From positions 1,178,001 to 1,242,000 of the forward strand of contig NZ_LT627736.1 in assembly GCF_900102005.1 (NCBI RefSeq): 64,000 nucleotides of DNA, given 5' to 3'. Position 1 is the stretch's first letter. Every line of letters begins with the position of its first letter. This DNA is from Microbacterium sp. LKL04. Lineage in GTDB: Bacteria > Actinomycetota > Actinomycetes > Actinomycetales > Microbacteriaceae. The translations under genes and the position numbers were made by a program. The notes below the pieces were generated by a model. That model saw only the letters and a list, made by a program, of their open reading frames with translations, was not told the DNA's origin and ran no database searches. Below, one piece after another: positions 8,171-17,632 of this stretch.

Positions 8171-11100
8171 TCAGGCCCGGAGGATGAGCTCGTCCGCGAC
8201 GTAGAAGAGCGCGACGTCGATCATCTCAAGGGGCACCCCGTGCTTGGCGTGGTACGCCCGTCGGTACAGTTCGAGCTGCAGCATCCGCTCGGTCCGTTCG
8301 GCTGCCGTGCGTGGCGGGCGGCCGGTCTTCCAGTCGACGATCTCGATGCGGTCCCCGCGCCGGTAGACGGCATCGAGCTTGCAGATGACGATGTGCGGGC
8401 GTCCGTCGCCGAACGCGTCCACGTCGACGAAGTCGATCTCGGTCTCCACTTCGATCGGCTGCAGCGGGCCCCACTCCGACGCGAGGAAGGCTTCCCGCAG
8501 CCGGTCCAGCGCGTCGGCATCCGCGGAGGACATCGAGCCGGCGTCCTCGTCGTCGTCCCACAGCACGTCGTCCGCGGAACGGGACCTCGCCACGAGCCCG
8601 GAGCGCTGCTCGACCCAGGAGTGGAACAGCGTGCCGAGCCGTGTCTGCCGGTACGGCCGCTCCGGCAGCGGGCGGGCGACCGCCGTCGCTGCTGCGTCGT
8701 AGTCGGCGACGAAGTCCTTGAACCGTGAGGCCGGGATGCGGGTGGGCGCGGCGCGTTTCTGGCCGGCCGCGCGGGCGGCCCGTTCGGCGAGCAGCAGCTC
8801 GAGGTCGCGGGTCGGTGTCGCCGGGGCCGAAACCATCGCCTCCCGGACGCGCGCAGCAGCATCCCGGACCCTCGGCCCGCGTGCGCCGAGCGGGTCGATG
8901 GGCCACTCGAGGGTGGCTCGCGCACCCTCGTAGGGGTTCTCGGTCTCGTCCGCCGCGGGGAGCGGGATCTCGAGCTCTGCGGCGATCTCTGTGACGAATC
9001 TGCTCACCCGGCGCGGCTTCTTGGTGCCCGCCCACGGTGAGGCGGAGATCAGCAGATGCTCGCGCGCCCGGGTGACGGCGACGTACGCGAGACGCCGCTC
9101 CTCGGCCAGGTGGCGCTCACGGATCCCCTCGGTGAACGACCCGAGTGCCGACTTGAGGTCCTGTTGGGTGGGTGCGTCGTGCGCGCGCCATCTCAGGTCG
9201 GGGAGCCATTCCCTGTCCCCTCGGAAGGAGTACGGCAGCACCCCGAACCCCACCCAGCCCTTCGAGTCCTGCAGCCGAGCCGGCAGCTCCTCTTCGACGC
9301 CGCGGACGACCGCCACGGCATCCCACTCGAGACCCTTCGAGCCGTGGATCGTCAGCAGCTGGACCACGTCCTCCTCGGGGGGCTCCGTGCGCGGGGCGAA
9401 CTCGTCGATGCGTTCCGCCCGGTCCAACCAGGCGAGCAGACTCGGCAGCGAGCCGCGTTCGTCGGTCTGCAGGAAGCCGTGCAGTTCGTCGATGAAGGCG
9501 CGCAGCTGATCCGAGGCCGTCCGGGCGGGGCCGCGCGACTCGTTCGCGGCCAGTTCCACGTCCAGACGCAGTTCCGCCTCGATGAGCCGGACGAGCTCCG
9601 GAATCGGAAGGGCCGATGCGCGGCGCAGTCCCGCGAACACGGCACCGGCCTCTCGCAACCGGGTCCGCGCCGCTGGGGTGAAGCCGCCCAGCCAGCCGTG
9701 GTCGGGCTTCTGCCGCGAGACGAAGTCGAGCGCCGCGACGAGCGAGCCGCCCTCGTCCCCGGCCGAGGAGCGGATCGTCTCGGCGAGCTCGGGCGGGAGT
9801 GGCTGGAGCGCCGTGTCGTGACGGACCAGCCGTGCGGCCACCTGGGCGAGCTCCCGCAGATCCGCGAGCCCGATCGACCACCTCGGCCCGGCGAGCAATC
9901 GGATGAGGGCGGATCCTGCTCGCGGGTCGCTGATCACTCTGAGCGCGGCCACCACGTCGACCACCTCCGGTGTCGAGAGGAGACCGCCCAGCCCGAGGAT
10001 GCGATGCGGGATGCCGCGCCGCCCCAGCGCGTCGGCGAACCGGACCATGTGCTTCTTGCTCCGCACGAGCACGGCCGCCGTCGTCTGACGACCGGCGCGC
10101 TGACGCTCCTCCCGGACGCCGCGGAACCAGTCGGCCACGGCGCCCGCCTCCGCGTCGACGTCGTCTTCGACGGCGATGTCGACGCGTCCGGCGGGGGCTC
10201 CCGGGCGAGGGCGGAGAGCTCCGACCTCCACGGGTGCGTCGAGCGGTTCGAGGACGGCGCCGGCGGCGCGGAGGACGTCGACGCCGTTGCGCCAACTCGT
10301 CAGAAGCGAGTACGTGCGAGCCGCGGCATCCGGATCGAAGGATCGCGCGAAGTCGCCGAGATTGCCCGCGCTCGCGCCGCGCCACCCGTAGATCGACTGG
10401 TGCGGGTCGCCGACGGCCATGACCGCGGTTCCGCGGAACAGGGCGGCCAGCAGGTCCGTCTGCACGACGGACGTGTCCTGGTACTCGTCCAGGAGGACGA
10501 CCCGATAGCGCTGCCTCACCTCGTCGGCCACCGACGGATGTGCGCGGACAACCTGCAGAGCGCCGGCCACTTGGTCGGAGAAGTCGATCAGGCCGCGGCG
10601 ACGCTTCTCGGCGTCGTACGTGCGCGCCAGAGCGGTCAGGACCGTGAGCCCCGAGACCTTCTCAGCCGCCGTCCGCACGTCCGCATAGACCGTCGTCCCG
10701 GCGCGCTGACTCGGCCTGTCGAGGACGTCCTGGAACCCGCCCGCGAATGCCTCGAGGTCGGCGAGGGCGACGAGGTTGTCGACACTGTCCCGAGCGATCC
10801 GCAGAGCGGCGTCGATGATCGTCGAGGGTCGCTCCGGGCGATCGGGCAGGCGGGGGTCGTCGGAGGACAGCACGACCTGGCGCATCAGCAGCCACGCCGC
10901 CGATTCGCTGAGCACCACCGCTTCGGCGTCACGACCGATCCGGACCGCGTTCTCGCGCACGATCGCATCCGCGAAGCTGTTGTACGTCGAGACGGCGGGC
11001 CGCTCGAGCAGCGCGTCGCCCGCATCCGGCGCGGCGCCATCGGGCGCGAGGGCGTCGAGCGCGGCGCGGCGGGCCGAGTCGGGGGCGCCCGAGCGCTCGA

Positions 11101-11452
11101 GCTCTCCGAACACGGCGAGACGACCGTCGGCGTGGAGTCGTTCGAGCTGCGGGAGCAGTCCTCGCCGCTCGAACTCGGCGAGCCGGCGAAGCCGCGACCC
11201 GATGCGCTCCGCCAACTCGCCCGCGGCCTTGCGGGTGAAGGTGAGTCCGAGCACCTCGTCGCGGCGGACGAGGCCGTTGGCGACGAGCCACACGACGCGG
11301 CCGGCCATCGTCTCCGTTTTACCGCTCCCCGCTCCCGCGACGACGAGCGCGGGAGACATGGGCGCGGAGATGACCGCGGACTGCTCGGTCGTCGGCGGGA
11401 ACTGGCCGAGGGCCGCCGCGACGGCTTCGGGGCTGACGAACGGGGCACTCAC
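8171..11452 (-). CDS. adnB: AdnB-like helicase-nuclease subunit
   Basis: A 1093-residue fusion of a UvrD-type motor and a RecB-type nuclease, matching AdnB of the heterodimeric AdnAB machine that resects double-strand breaks in Actinobacteria. The motor is complete: Walker A GAGSGKTETM, motif II LLDEYQDTS, motif III VGDPHQSIYGWRGA, motif V TIHGSKGLEWD, motif VI AVTRAREHL. The nuclease domain shows GTLFHSW, KLDAV, EIVDWKTG and QLELYRRAY. The start GTG 11452 overlaps the adnA stop as GTGA, so the pair is translationally coupled. The length agrees with the mycobacterial subunit. This is likely the driving motor of the complex. Confidence 0.88.
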   Translation of the reverse strand: MSAPFVSPEAVAAALGQFPPTTEQSAVISAPMSPALVVAGAGSGKTETMAGRVVWLVANGLVRRDEVLGLTFTRKAAGELAERIGSRLRRLAEFERRGLLPQLERLHADGRLAVFGELERSGAPDSARRAALDALAPDGAAPDAGDALLERPAVSTYNSFADAIVRENAVRIGRDAEAVVLSESAAWLLMRQVVLSSDDPRLPDRPERPSTIIDAALRIARDSVDNLVALADLEAFAGGFQDVLDRPSQRAGTTVYADVRTAAEKVSGLTVLTALARTYDAEKRRRGLIDFSDQVAGALQVVRAHPSVADEVRQRYRVVLLDEYQDTSVVQTDLLAALFRGTAVMAVGDPHQSIYGWRGASAGNLGDFARSFDPDAAARTYSLLTSWRNGVDVLRAAGAVLEPLDAPVEVGALRPRPGAPAGRVDIAVEDDVDAEAGAVADWFRGVREERQRAGRQTTAAVLVRSKKHMVRFADALGRRGIPHRILGLGGLLSTPEVVDVVAALRVISDPRAGSALIRLLAGPRWSIGLADLRELAQVAARLVRHDTALQPLPPELAETIRSSAGDEGGSLVAALDFVSRQKPDHGWLGGFTPAARTRLREAGAVFAGLRRASALPIPELVRLIEAELRLDVELAANESRGPARTASDQLRAFIDELHGFLQTDERGSLPSLLAWLDRAERIDEFAPRTEPPEEDVVQLLTIHGSKGLEWDAVAVVRGVEEELPARLQDSKGWVGFGVLPYSFRGDREWLPDLRWRAHDAPTQQDLKSALGSFTEGIRERHLAEERRLAYVAVTRAREHLLISASPWAGTKKPRRVSRFVTEIAAELEIPLPAADETENPYEGARATLEWPIDPLGARGPRVRDAAARVREAMVSAPATPTRDLELLLAERAARAAGQKRAAPTRIPASRFKDFVADYDAAATAVARPLPERPYRQTRLGTLFHSWVEQRSGLVARSRSADDVLWDDDEDAGSMSSADADALDRLREAFLASEWGPLQPIEVETEIDFVDVDAFGDGRPHIVICKLDAVYRRGDRIEIVDWKTGRPPRTAAERTERMLQLELYRRAYHAKHGVPLEMIDVALFYVADELILRA

Positions 11453-14400
11453 GCAGAACTCACCGGGCCGATCGTGTGGATGCGGCAGAGCCCGCGGGTG
11501 TGGTCGTCGCGGCAGTGCTCCTCGAAGGGTGCGATGAACGAGGTTCCTCGCATCACACGGACCGCCTCCTCGACGCGGGAGAGGAATGCCGCGCGCGTCT
11601 CGTCGTCGAACGGTGCCTGCCTCGGCTGTGCGTAGGGAGCGTTCCGCGTCCCCTTCAGGACCAGGAGCTTCGCCCCGCCCCCGTCGGCACCTGCCACCTC
11701 GGGGATCGCTCCGCGCTCGAAGGCCAGTTGATATGCAGCCAATTGCGGATTCTCCGCAGCGGCCTGGTCCCCCGTCGCCTCATACCGACCCGTCTTCAGG
11801 TCGACGATGACGACGCGGCCGTCCCGCGTGCGCTCGACCCGGTCGATGTAGCCCGACAGGATCGCCGGATGCGCGGCATCGGGAACCGGCAGCGTGACCT
11901 CGAAGTGCGGCTCCGCGCCCACCAGGTTGGTGCCGTCCCGCTCCGTGTCGCGGAGATAGGCGGCAAGTCTGTCGACGAGGTCGCGGGCGCGACGGCGCTC
12001 GGCCTCGTCGATCCACGCGGCGTCGAACTCGAGCTGCGACCAGCCTTCCTCGACGAAGGCCCACAGCGTCTCGGCATCCCCCGCCTCCGCACGTTCCAGC
12101 GCAGCGTGCAGGAGGGTTCCGAGTCCCGCGACCGCAGTCCCTGGATCGCCACCGAGATCGCCGATGACCCAATCGAGCTGGCACTGCTCGAGGGCATGGA
12201 TGCGCGACGGCGAGATGCGCAGCGGGGCAGCATCGAGGTCCCGGATGGGAGACGTCGAGGTCGGCTCGGCGAGTCCGTACCACTGCGCCGGATCCGCGCC
12301 GGGAACGCCGGCCTCGGCGAGAAGAGCGAGCTGGCCCGCCGCCCCCGCTCGTGCCGATTCCGCACTGCGCGCATCCGTGAGGGTGCGACGGTGGGCCGCA
12401 ACGAGACCGCGCAGCGTCAGCGGATGCTCTGCCGAGCGCGGAGCGGGCATCGCGGGGGGCAGCAGCTCGAACAGGACGCTGGGGCCAGAGTCGTCGTCGT
12501 CGACCGCGGTCACCACGAGCCGGGATCGCGCCCGAGACACCGCACGCGCGAACAGTCGGAGCTCGTCGTGCAGGACCGCGCGGCGCCGGTCCGCGGTGTC
12601 ACGGTCGGTGTCCTCCTCAGCGAGCCGCGCGGTCTCCAGGAGGCTGCCGCGCAGTCGGAGGTTCGGCCACACCCCGTCCTGTACACCCGAGATGATCACG
12701 GTGTCGAACTCGAGGCCGAGGGCTGCAGCCGGCGTGGAGATCTGGACGCCGCTCGTCACGGTCCCGGTCCGCAGGCGATCCTCGGCGACCTCGGAGTGCA
12801 GCAAAGCGCGCAGATAGTCGATCGGCGCCGTGCCGTCCTCGCGCTCCCCGTGCCGCTTCGCCGCTTCAAACAGGGCGACGACGGCATCGAGGTCGCGACG
12901 GGCTCCGTCGGCCATCGATCCCTGACCGTCGGCCAGGGATCGCAACTGACGTTCGAGGCCACGCTGCTCCCAAACGGTCCAGAGGAGCTCGTGGGCGGTC
13001 GCACCGGCCTGCAACTGCTCTCCCAGGTCTGCGAGAGTGCGGGCCACGCGCGCGGCGCGGCGAGCTTCGGGGGTGTCGATCATGTCGAACTCGATCGGAT
13101 GCCGCATCCCCGACGCGAGCAGATCCCGGGCGGATCGTTCGCCGCCGCTCCGGAGCTCCGCGTGGCGGAGAGCGGCGCGCAGGCGACGCAGTTCCACCGG
13201 GTCGAGGCCACCGCCGATCAGCGCGTCGAGCACGTCGTCGTCCGTACGTTCCCCCGATGCGACCGCGGCGAGATCGACGGTGCGCAGCAGATCCCGGACG
13301 ATGACCGTCTCGGCGAGGGCACGGGCGGGGCCTACCGCCGCGGTCGGGACGTCGCGTGCCGACAGCTCCGCCTCGAGGGCCGTGACCTGGCGTGAGTCGT
13401 GGGCGATGACCGCGCAATCCTCCCAGCGGATCCCGTCGTGCACGTGGCGCTCCCGCAGGAGTCGGGCGATCACATCGAACTCCTCGGCTCCCGATCGCAG
13501 GGTGAATGCGCGGACGCTCTCATCCGGATCGAGGCCGACGGGTGGATGCCGGTGCGCCACGAGGCCGGCCGCGCCGATGCGCGAGGTGACCTGTGCAGTG
13601 AGGTCGCGCTGCGCCGCCGTCCCGCGGTGCACGCGGTCGAGGACGTGCGTCGTCGTGGCGAGTCGCGCGAAGTTCTCGGGATGGGCGCCGCGGAAGGACC
13701 CCGATCCGACGTCGGGGTCGCCGAAGGCGAGGACGGCGATGCCGCGGGTCCGACATGCCTCGAGGAGCTCGACGCCACCGAGAGTCAGCTCCTGGGCGTC
13801 GTCGACGAGGATCGCACGGAGGCCGGCGACCGACCCCAGAGCGGGTGAGCCCGCGGGGGCGTCGCGAAGAAGCCCCACCGCTTCACGCACGAGGCCGGCG
13901 GCATCCCGGTGCGCACCGCGCATGCGCGCGCGGACGGCGCGATACTCCTGGGCGAACGACGCCAGCGACGCCCACACCGGTCTGTCCGTCGCGTCGGCGC
14001 GCTCGGCGAGCCGGCCGGGCTCGATGCCGAGCGTCGTCATCTCCGCGAGGAAGGCGCGGATCTCCGCGCGCAGGCCCGGAGTGGAGCGGATGTCGGAGGC
14101 GAGCCACTCCGGCCACCGGGACGGCCCGTTCTGCTCGTCCTCGGCGTCGCCGGCGAGCAGGTCGCCGATGATGCGGTCCTCGTCGGGCCCGGTCAGGAGT
14201 TGCGGGGGCTCATCACCGGTGTGGACGGCATGCGCGCGCACCACCTGATAGGCGAAGGCAGCCACCGACCGGGCGAGCGGACCGCTCGTCGCGACGCCGA
14301 CACCCACCGCGAGGCGATCGCGCAACCCGGTCGCCGCCGTCCGGGTCGGGGTCAGCACGAGCAGTTCCTCGGGCGTCATCCCCCCGTCGATGAGAGCGAC

Positions 14401-14526
14401 GACGCGGTTCACGAGGGTCGCCGTCTTCCCCGTTCCGGGCGCCCCGATGACGACGCCGGAAGCGGTGTGGTCAAGCGCGATCACCGCCAGCTGCGCCGGG
14501 TCGGGTCGGGAAGGCACAGCGGGCAT
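11449..14526 (-). CDS. adnA: AdnA-like helicase-nuclease subunit
   Basis: About 1025 residues from the ATG at 14526. Longer upstream reading includes the intergenic region and is not supported; GTG 14535 is a close alternative. Walker A GAPGTGKTATL is intact, but motif II reads LVDDAQEL instead of DExQD, motif III lacks its Gln (GDPDVGSGSFRGA) and motif VI is RAVSRARSR, so the motor looks weakened. The nuclease part keeps GTLLHAALE, LSGYIDRVE, VIVDLKTGR and QLAAYQLAF. Cysteines in EQCQ and in HCRDDHTRGLC could belong to an Fe-S site (uncertain). It is first of the adnA-adnB pair and divergent from the DUF3107 gene. Confidence 0.85.
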   Translation of the reverse strand: MPAVPSRPDPAQLAVIALDHTASGVVIGAPGTGKTATLVNRVVALIDGGMTPEELLVLTPTRTAATGLRDRLAVGVGVATSGPLARSVAAFAYQVVRAHAVHTGDEPPQLLTGPDEDRIIGDLLAGDAEDEQNGPSRWPEWLASDIRSTPGLRAEIRAFLAEMTTLGIEPGRLAERADATDRPVWASLASFAQEYRAVRARMRGAHRDAAGLVREAVGLLRDAPAGSPALGSVAGLRAILVDDAQELTLGGVELLEACRTRGIAVLAFGDPDVGSGSFRGAHPENFARLATTTHVLDRVHRGTAAQRDLTAQVTSRIGAAGLVAHRHPPVGLDPDESVRAFTLRSGAEEFDVIARLLRERHVHDGIRWEDCAVIAHDSRQVTALEAELSARDVPTAAVGPARALAETVIVRDLLRTVDLAAVASGERTDDDVLDALIGGGLDPVELRRLRAALRHAELRSGGERSARDLLASGMRHPIEFDMIDTPEARRAARVARTLADLGEQLQAGATAHELLWTVWEQRGLERQLRSLADGQGSMADGARRDLDAVVALFEAAKRHGEREDGTAPIDYLRALLHSEVAEDRLRTGTVTSGVQISTPAAALGLEFDTVIISGVQDGVWPNLRLRGSLLETARLAEEDTDRDTADRRRAVLHDELRLFARAVSRARSRLVVTAVDDDDSGPSVLFELLPPAMPAPRSAEHPLTLRGLVAAHRRTLTDARSAESARAGAAGQLALLAEAGVPGADPAQWYGLAEPTSTSPIRDLDAAPLRISPSRIHALEQCQLDWVIGDLGGDPGTAVAGLGTLLHAALERAEAGDAETLWAFVEEGWSQLEFDAAWIDEAERRRARDLVDRLAAYLRDTERDGTNLVGAEPHFEVTLPVPDAAHPAILSGYIDRVERTRDGRVVIVDLKTGRYEATGDQAAAENPQLAAYQLAFERGAIPEVAGADGGGAKLLVLKGTRNAPYAQPRQAPFDDETRAAFLSRVEEAVRVMRGTSFIAPFEEHCRDDHTRGLCRIHTIGPVSSA

Positions 14527-14641
14527 GCCGTCCACGCTAATCGGCACCGCGGACACCCGTGGCGCGGCGCCCCGCGCGTCGGGCCCGCGTTCGTTCGCCG
14601 ACAGCGAGCGGCCACCCGCCTCCCGCGCCCGGCCGGTGTCG

Positions 14642-14647
14642 TAGGCT
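14642..14647 (+). promoter_or_regulatory. -10 hexamer TAGGCT of the DUF3107 gene
   Basis: TAGGCT lies in the 165-bp gap between divergent adnA and the DUF3107 gene, leaving a ~40-nt leader with GGGAAAGG before the GTG. Confidence 0.45.
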
Positions 14648-14691
14648 CGAGACGCGCCCGGAGACCCGGGCCGGGAAAGGCAGGCATCACC

Positions 14692-14913
14692 GTGGAGATC
14701 CGCATCGGCATCGCCAACTCGCGCGAGCTCGGCTTCGATTCGAACGAGACCGCCGAGGCTGTGAAGCAGACGGTCAGCGCCGCGCTCGACAGCGGCGCGA
14801 ACTACGTGACCCTCGCCGATGCGAAGGGCGCGACCTACCTCATCCCGACCGCGGGCATCACCTTCGTCGAGGTCGGCACCGACCAGTCCCGCCGCGTGGG
14901 CTTCGTCGCCTGA
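14692..14913 (+). CDS. DUF3107 small protein
   Basis: A 73-residue protein that begins VEIRIGIANSREL from a GTG start, preceded by GGGAAAGG. The sequence and length match DUF3107, a small, widely conserved actinobacterial family (TB9.4 in M. tuberculosis) of unknown function. It has no membrane segment. It sits between adnAB and the ferritin-like/DEAD-helicase pair, an order that resembles mycobacteria. The next gene starts 1 nt after its stop and is probably cotranscribed. Confidence 0.85.
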   Translation: MEIRIGIANSRELGFDSNETAEAVKQTVSAALDSGANYVTLADAKGATYLIPTAGITFVEVGTDQSRRVGFVA

Positions 14914-14914
14914 C

Positions 14915-15205
14915 ATGCTCGTCGTCCTGGCGCTCGTCTTCGGAGCGATCGCCGGAGCAGCCGCGCACTACGCGCTTCCGCTCCGCTCGATGCGCGGCGC
15001 GTCCGTGGGACCGATCCTCGGCGCCCTGCTCGGAACCGGGACGTGGACCGCGCTCACCTGGGCCGGCATGGGTCCCGACAGCGGCTGGATCTGGCTCCTG
15101 AGCATCGTGGTCCCGGTGATCGTCGTCCCGATCGCACTGCTCGTGGTCTCTCGCCTCCGCGCCGCGCGCGACGCTCGGACGCAGCGCGAGCTCGGCATCG
15201 CCTGA
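14915..15205 (+). CDS. Small integral membrane protein, hypothetical
   Basis: A 96-residue protein with three hydrophobic segments (about 2-22, 34-52 and 58-80) and a short basic C-terminus (SRLRAARDARTQRELGIA). The ATG is 1 nt after the DUF3107 stop and has no Shine-Dalgarno of its own, so translation is probably coupled. I do not recognise a family. It converges on the ferritin-like gene with a 16-bp gap. Confidence 0.7.
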   Translation: MLVVLALVFGAIAGAAAHYALPLRSMRGASVGPILGALLGTGTWTALTWAGMGPDSGWIWLLSIVVPVIVVPIALLVVSRLRAARDARTQRELGIA

Positions 15206-15221
15206 GCACGGCTCGGCCGGA

Positions 15222-15956
15222 TCAGGCGTCGAGCCCCATGCTCGTCATCCGGCGGGAGTGCGCCCCCAGGAGCTGGGTGAACACGGGCTCGACCTGCTTC
15301 TCGTCGTCGAGGTCGAGAGCGCCGCGACGCTCCGTCGTGCTCGAACGCAGGGCGCCCCTCGCGACCAGGAGCGTGTCGCCCACCAGGCGGCGCCCCCACA
15401 GGCTCAGCAGTGAGCGCAGCTCGTCGTCGGTCGCGATCGCCTCGGAGACGATCGCAACGAGCGGCGAGCGGTCGGCATCCGCGCGGAGGATCGCTGCGGA
15501 ACGGCGGCCCGTGTCGCCGTAGCTGCCCGAGAGGGACAGATAGAAGTCGTCGAGGAGACCCGCCGTGACGTGCACGGTGAGCATCGTCTCGAGCGGACGA
15601 ACTCCGTGGGTCGCCATCCGGAAGGCGTCGAGCGGTTCCCGGAAGGGGAGCATCAGCTCGAGCGGGTCGTCGCCCCGATCGCGGATGAGCTCGACCAGCG
15701 CCTGATGCTTGAGCAGCGCCGCGCCGGTCGCCCGGGAGAGCGATTCCTTGTGCGAGAGCTCGGGGCTGCGCTCGATGACCGAGCTCAGGGTCTCGGCGTA
15801 CCCGAGCTGGAGGTAGGCCGCCTGTCCGAGGTAGGTCGCCACGTCGGGAGCGAGCTGCTGGAAGTCGACACGGCGAACATCGCTCGCCTCATCGCGGGAC
15901 CGCAACCGCAGGATGCGCCCGGGGGGTCGCCGTCGCTGCCAGAACCACCTCACCAC
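15222..15956 (-). CDS. Ferritin-like fold protein (MiaE-like tRNA hydroxylase family in Actinobacteria)
   Basis: A 244-residue, mainly helical protein starting VVRWFWQRRRPPGRIL, then a ferritin-like four-helix bundle. Similar actinobacterial proteins are annotated as ferritin-like or as tRNA 2-methylthio-N6-isopentenyladenosine hydroxylase-like. Candidate metal-binding residues are the Glu of LGYAETL, the Glu/His of ELSHKESL, and the His in LLKHQALVEL; I cannot confirm a complete diiron site. The start GTG 15956 has TAGGCT 6 nt upstream (leaderless). It is divergent from the DEAD-box helicase. Confidence 0.7.
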   Translation of the reverse strand: MVRWFWQRRRPPGRILRLRSRDEASDVRRVDFQQLAPDVATYLGQAAYLQLGYAETLSSVIERSPELSHKESLSRATGAALLKHQALVELIRDRGDDPLELMLPFREPLDAFRMATHGVRPLETMLTVHVTAGLLDDFYLSLSGSYGDTGRRSAAILRADADRSPLVAIVSEAIATDDELRSLLSLWGRRLVGDTLLVARGALRSSTTERRGALDLDDEKQVEPVFTQLLGAHSRRMTSMGLDA

Positions 15957-15962
15957 GGGGCC

Positions 15963-15968
15963 AGCCTA
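15963..15968 (-). promoter_or_regulatory. -10 hexamer TAGGCT of the ferritin-like gene
   Basis: TAGGCT ends 6 nt before the GTG at 15956; leaderless layout. Confidence 0.5.
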
Positions 15969-15991
15969 CGGGGCGGGAGGCACCCCTCCGG

Positions 15992-15997
15992 TAGGGT
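15992..15997 (+). promoter_or_regulatory. -10 hexamer TAGGGT of the DEAD-box helicase gene
   Basis: TAGGGT lies 103 nt before the helicase ATG. The resulting ~100-nt leader is GC-rich and contains short hairpins such as GGCGG (16066-16070) / CCGCC (16078-16082). Confidence 0.4.
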
Positions 15998-16100
15998 GGA
16001 TCCGTCCCGGCGTCGGATCGGGACCCCGCGCCTGGGGCTGAGTGAAGGGCGTGGACCCTCATCACGGCGGCATCTCACCGCCAGACAGGCACGGAAAAGC

Positions 16101-17621
16101 ATGACCACGTTCGCAGAGCTCGGCGTCGATCAGGACATCGTCGACACCCTCGCCGCCAAGGGGATCGTCGACACGTTCCCGATCCAGGAGCAGACCATCC
16201 CCCTCGGCCTGCCCGGCCAGGACATCATCGGCCAGGCGAAGACCGGTACCGGCAAGACCTTCGGCTTCGGCATCCCCGTCGTCCAACGCCTCGGACTGAA
16301 CCCCGAGCCCGGCGTCAAGGCCCTCATCGTCGTCCCGACGCGAGAGCTCGCCGTCCAGGTCTACGAGGACATGGACATGCTGACCTCGGGGCGCGCCACG
16401 AGCGTCGTCGCCATCTACGGCGGCAAGGCCTACGAAGGACAGATCGACCAGCTGAAGGCCGGCGCGCAGATCGTCGTCGGCACCCCGGGCCGGCTCATCG
16501 ACCTCAACAACCAGCGCCTGCTCGACCTGTCGCACGCGACCGAGGTCGTCCTCGACGAGGCCGACAAGATGCTCGACCTCGGCTTCCTCCCCGACATCGA
16601 GAAGATCTTCCAGAAGGTCGCGCCCGTCCGTCACACCATGCTCTACTCGGCGACGATGCCGGGGCCGATCGTCGCCCTCGCGCGACGGTTCATGTCGAAC
16701 CCCATCCACATCCGCGCGAGCGACCCGGACGAGGGTCTCACGCAGGCCAACATCAAGCACGTCGTCTACCGTGCGCACTCGCTCGACAAGGACGAGGTCA
16801 TCGCCCGCATCCTGCAGGCCGAGGGCCGGGGCAAGACCGTCATCTTCACACGCACCAAGCGCGCCGCGCAGCGACTCGTCGACGAGCTCGGCGACCGCGG
16901 CTTCAGCGCCGGCGCCGTGCACGGCGACATGAGCCAGGAAGCGCGCGAGCGTTCGATGGCCGCCTTCAAGGCGGGCAAGCGCGACGTGCTCATCGCGACC
17001 GACGTCGCCGCCCGCGGCATCGACGTCGACGACGTGACCCACGTCATCAACCACACGATCCCCGACGACGAGCAGACGTACCTCCACCGCGCCGGCCGCA
17101 CCGGCCGTGCCGGCAAGACCGGCATCGCGGTGACGTTCGTCGACTGGGACGACCTGCACAAGTGGGCCCTCATCAACCGCGCGCTCGACTTCGGCCAGCC
17201 CGAGCCGCTCGAGACGTATTCGTCGAGCCCGCACCTGTTCGAGGACCTCGACATCCCGGTCGGCACCAAGGGTCGGATCGCGACGGCACCGAAGGCCGCA
17301 CCCGCACGCACCAGCACGGCACCCGCACGTGCGGCCGACGCCGCCGCGGAACAGTCGACGGATGCCGGTACCCGCCGTCGCCGTCGTCGCCGCACCGGCG
17401 GCACGGACGCGAAGGTCGGTTCGACGTTCGCTGCGGAGGGCGAGTCGTCGGCAGCCGACGCCGTACCCGCCGCATCCGACAGCGCCGACCGCGCCGTCGA
17501 CGGCGCGGGCACCCACGACGGCGCCGGCAAGGAGCACCACGACGGCAAGCCCGCTCCCGCGCGTCGCCGCCGTCGCCGCCGCGGCGGGTCGGGATCCGGC
17601 GCGCCGGTCGCCGGCGCCTGA
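16101..17621 (+). CDS. DEAD-box RNA helicase (RhlE/DeaD type)
   Basis: A 506-residue ATP-dependent RNA helicase. Visible motifs are the Q motif (FPIQEQTI, 26-33), Walker A AKTGTGKT (46-53), PTRELAVQVYED, TPGRLID, VLDEADKMLD, YSATMPG, GKTVIFTRTK, TDVAARGIDVDDV and HRAGRTGRAG. The last ~110 residues are low complexity with two Arg-rich clusters (RRRRRR and [10 protein letters not shown]), typical RNA-binding tails of actinobacterial helicases. The ATG follows GGAAAA. An unusually long leader precedes it, which could serve cold-responsive or autogenous control (inference). It converges on the PHP gene with an 11-bp gap. Confidence 0.93.
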   Translation: MTTFAELGVDQDIVDTLAAKGIVDTFPIQEQTIPLGLPGQDIIGQAKTGTGKTFGFGIPVVQRLGLNPEPGVKALIVVPTRELAVQVYEDMDMLTSGRATSVVAIYGGKAYEGQIDQLKAGAQIVVGTPGRLIDLNNQRLLDLSHATEVVLDEADKMLDLGFLPDIEKIFQKVAPVRHTMLYSATMPGPIVALARRFMSNPIHIRASDPDEGLTQANIKHVVYRAHSLDKDEVIARILQAEGRGKTVIFTRTKRAAQRLVDELGDRGFSAGAVHGDMSQEARERSMAAFKAGKRDVLIATDVAARGIDVDDVTHVINHTIPDDEQTYLHRAGRTGRAGKTGIAVTFVDWDDLHKWALINRALDFGQPEPLETYSSSPHLFEDLDIPVGTKGRIATAPKAAPARTSTAPARAADAAAEQSTDAGTRRRRRRRTGGTDAKVGSTFAAEGESSAADAVPAASDSADRAVDGAGTHDGAGKEHHDGKPAPARRRRRRRGGSGSGAPVAGA

Positions 17622-17632
17622 GGTCGGGCGCC

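Noticed and set aside
9056..11635. 859-aa open frame on the + strand
   Set aside because: It is antisense to adnB, lacks any family motif, and has shadow-type composition.
14527..14916. N-terminal extension of adnA
   Set aside because: It would cover the DUF3107 gene and the divergent promoter; AdnA-like sequence starts at about 14526.
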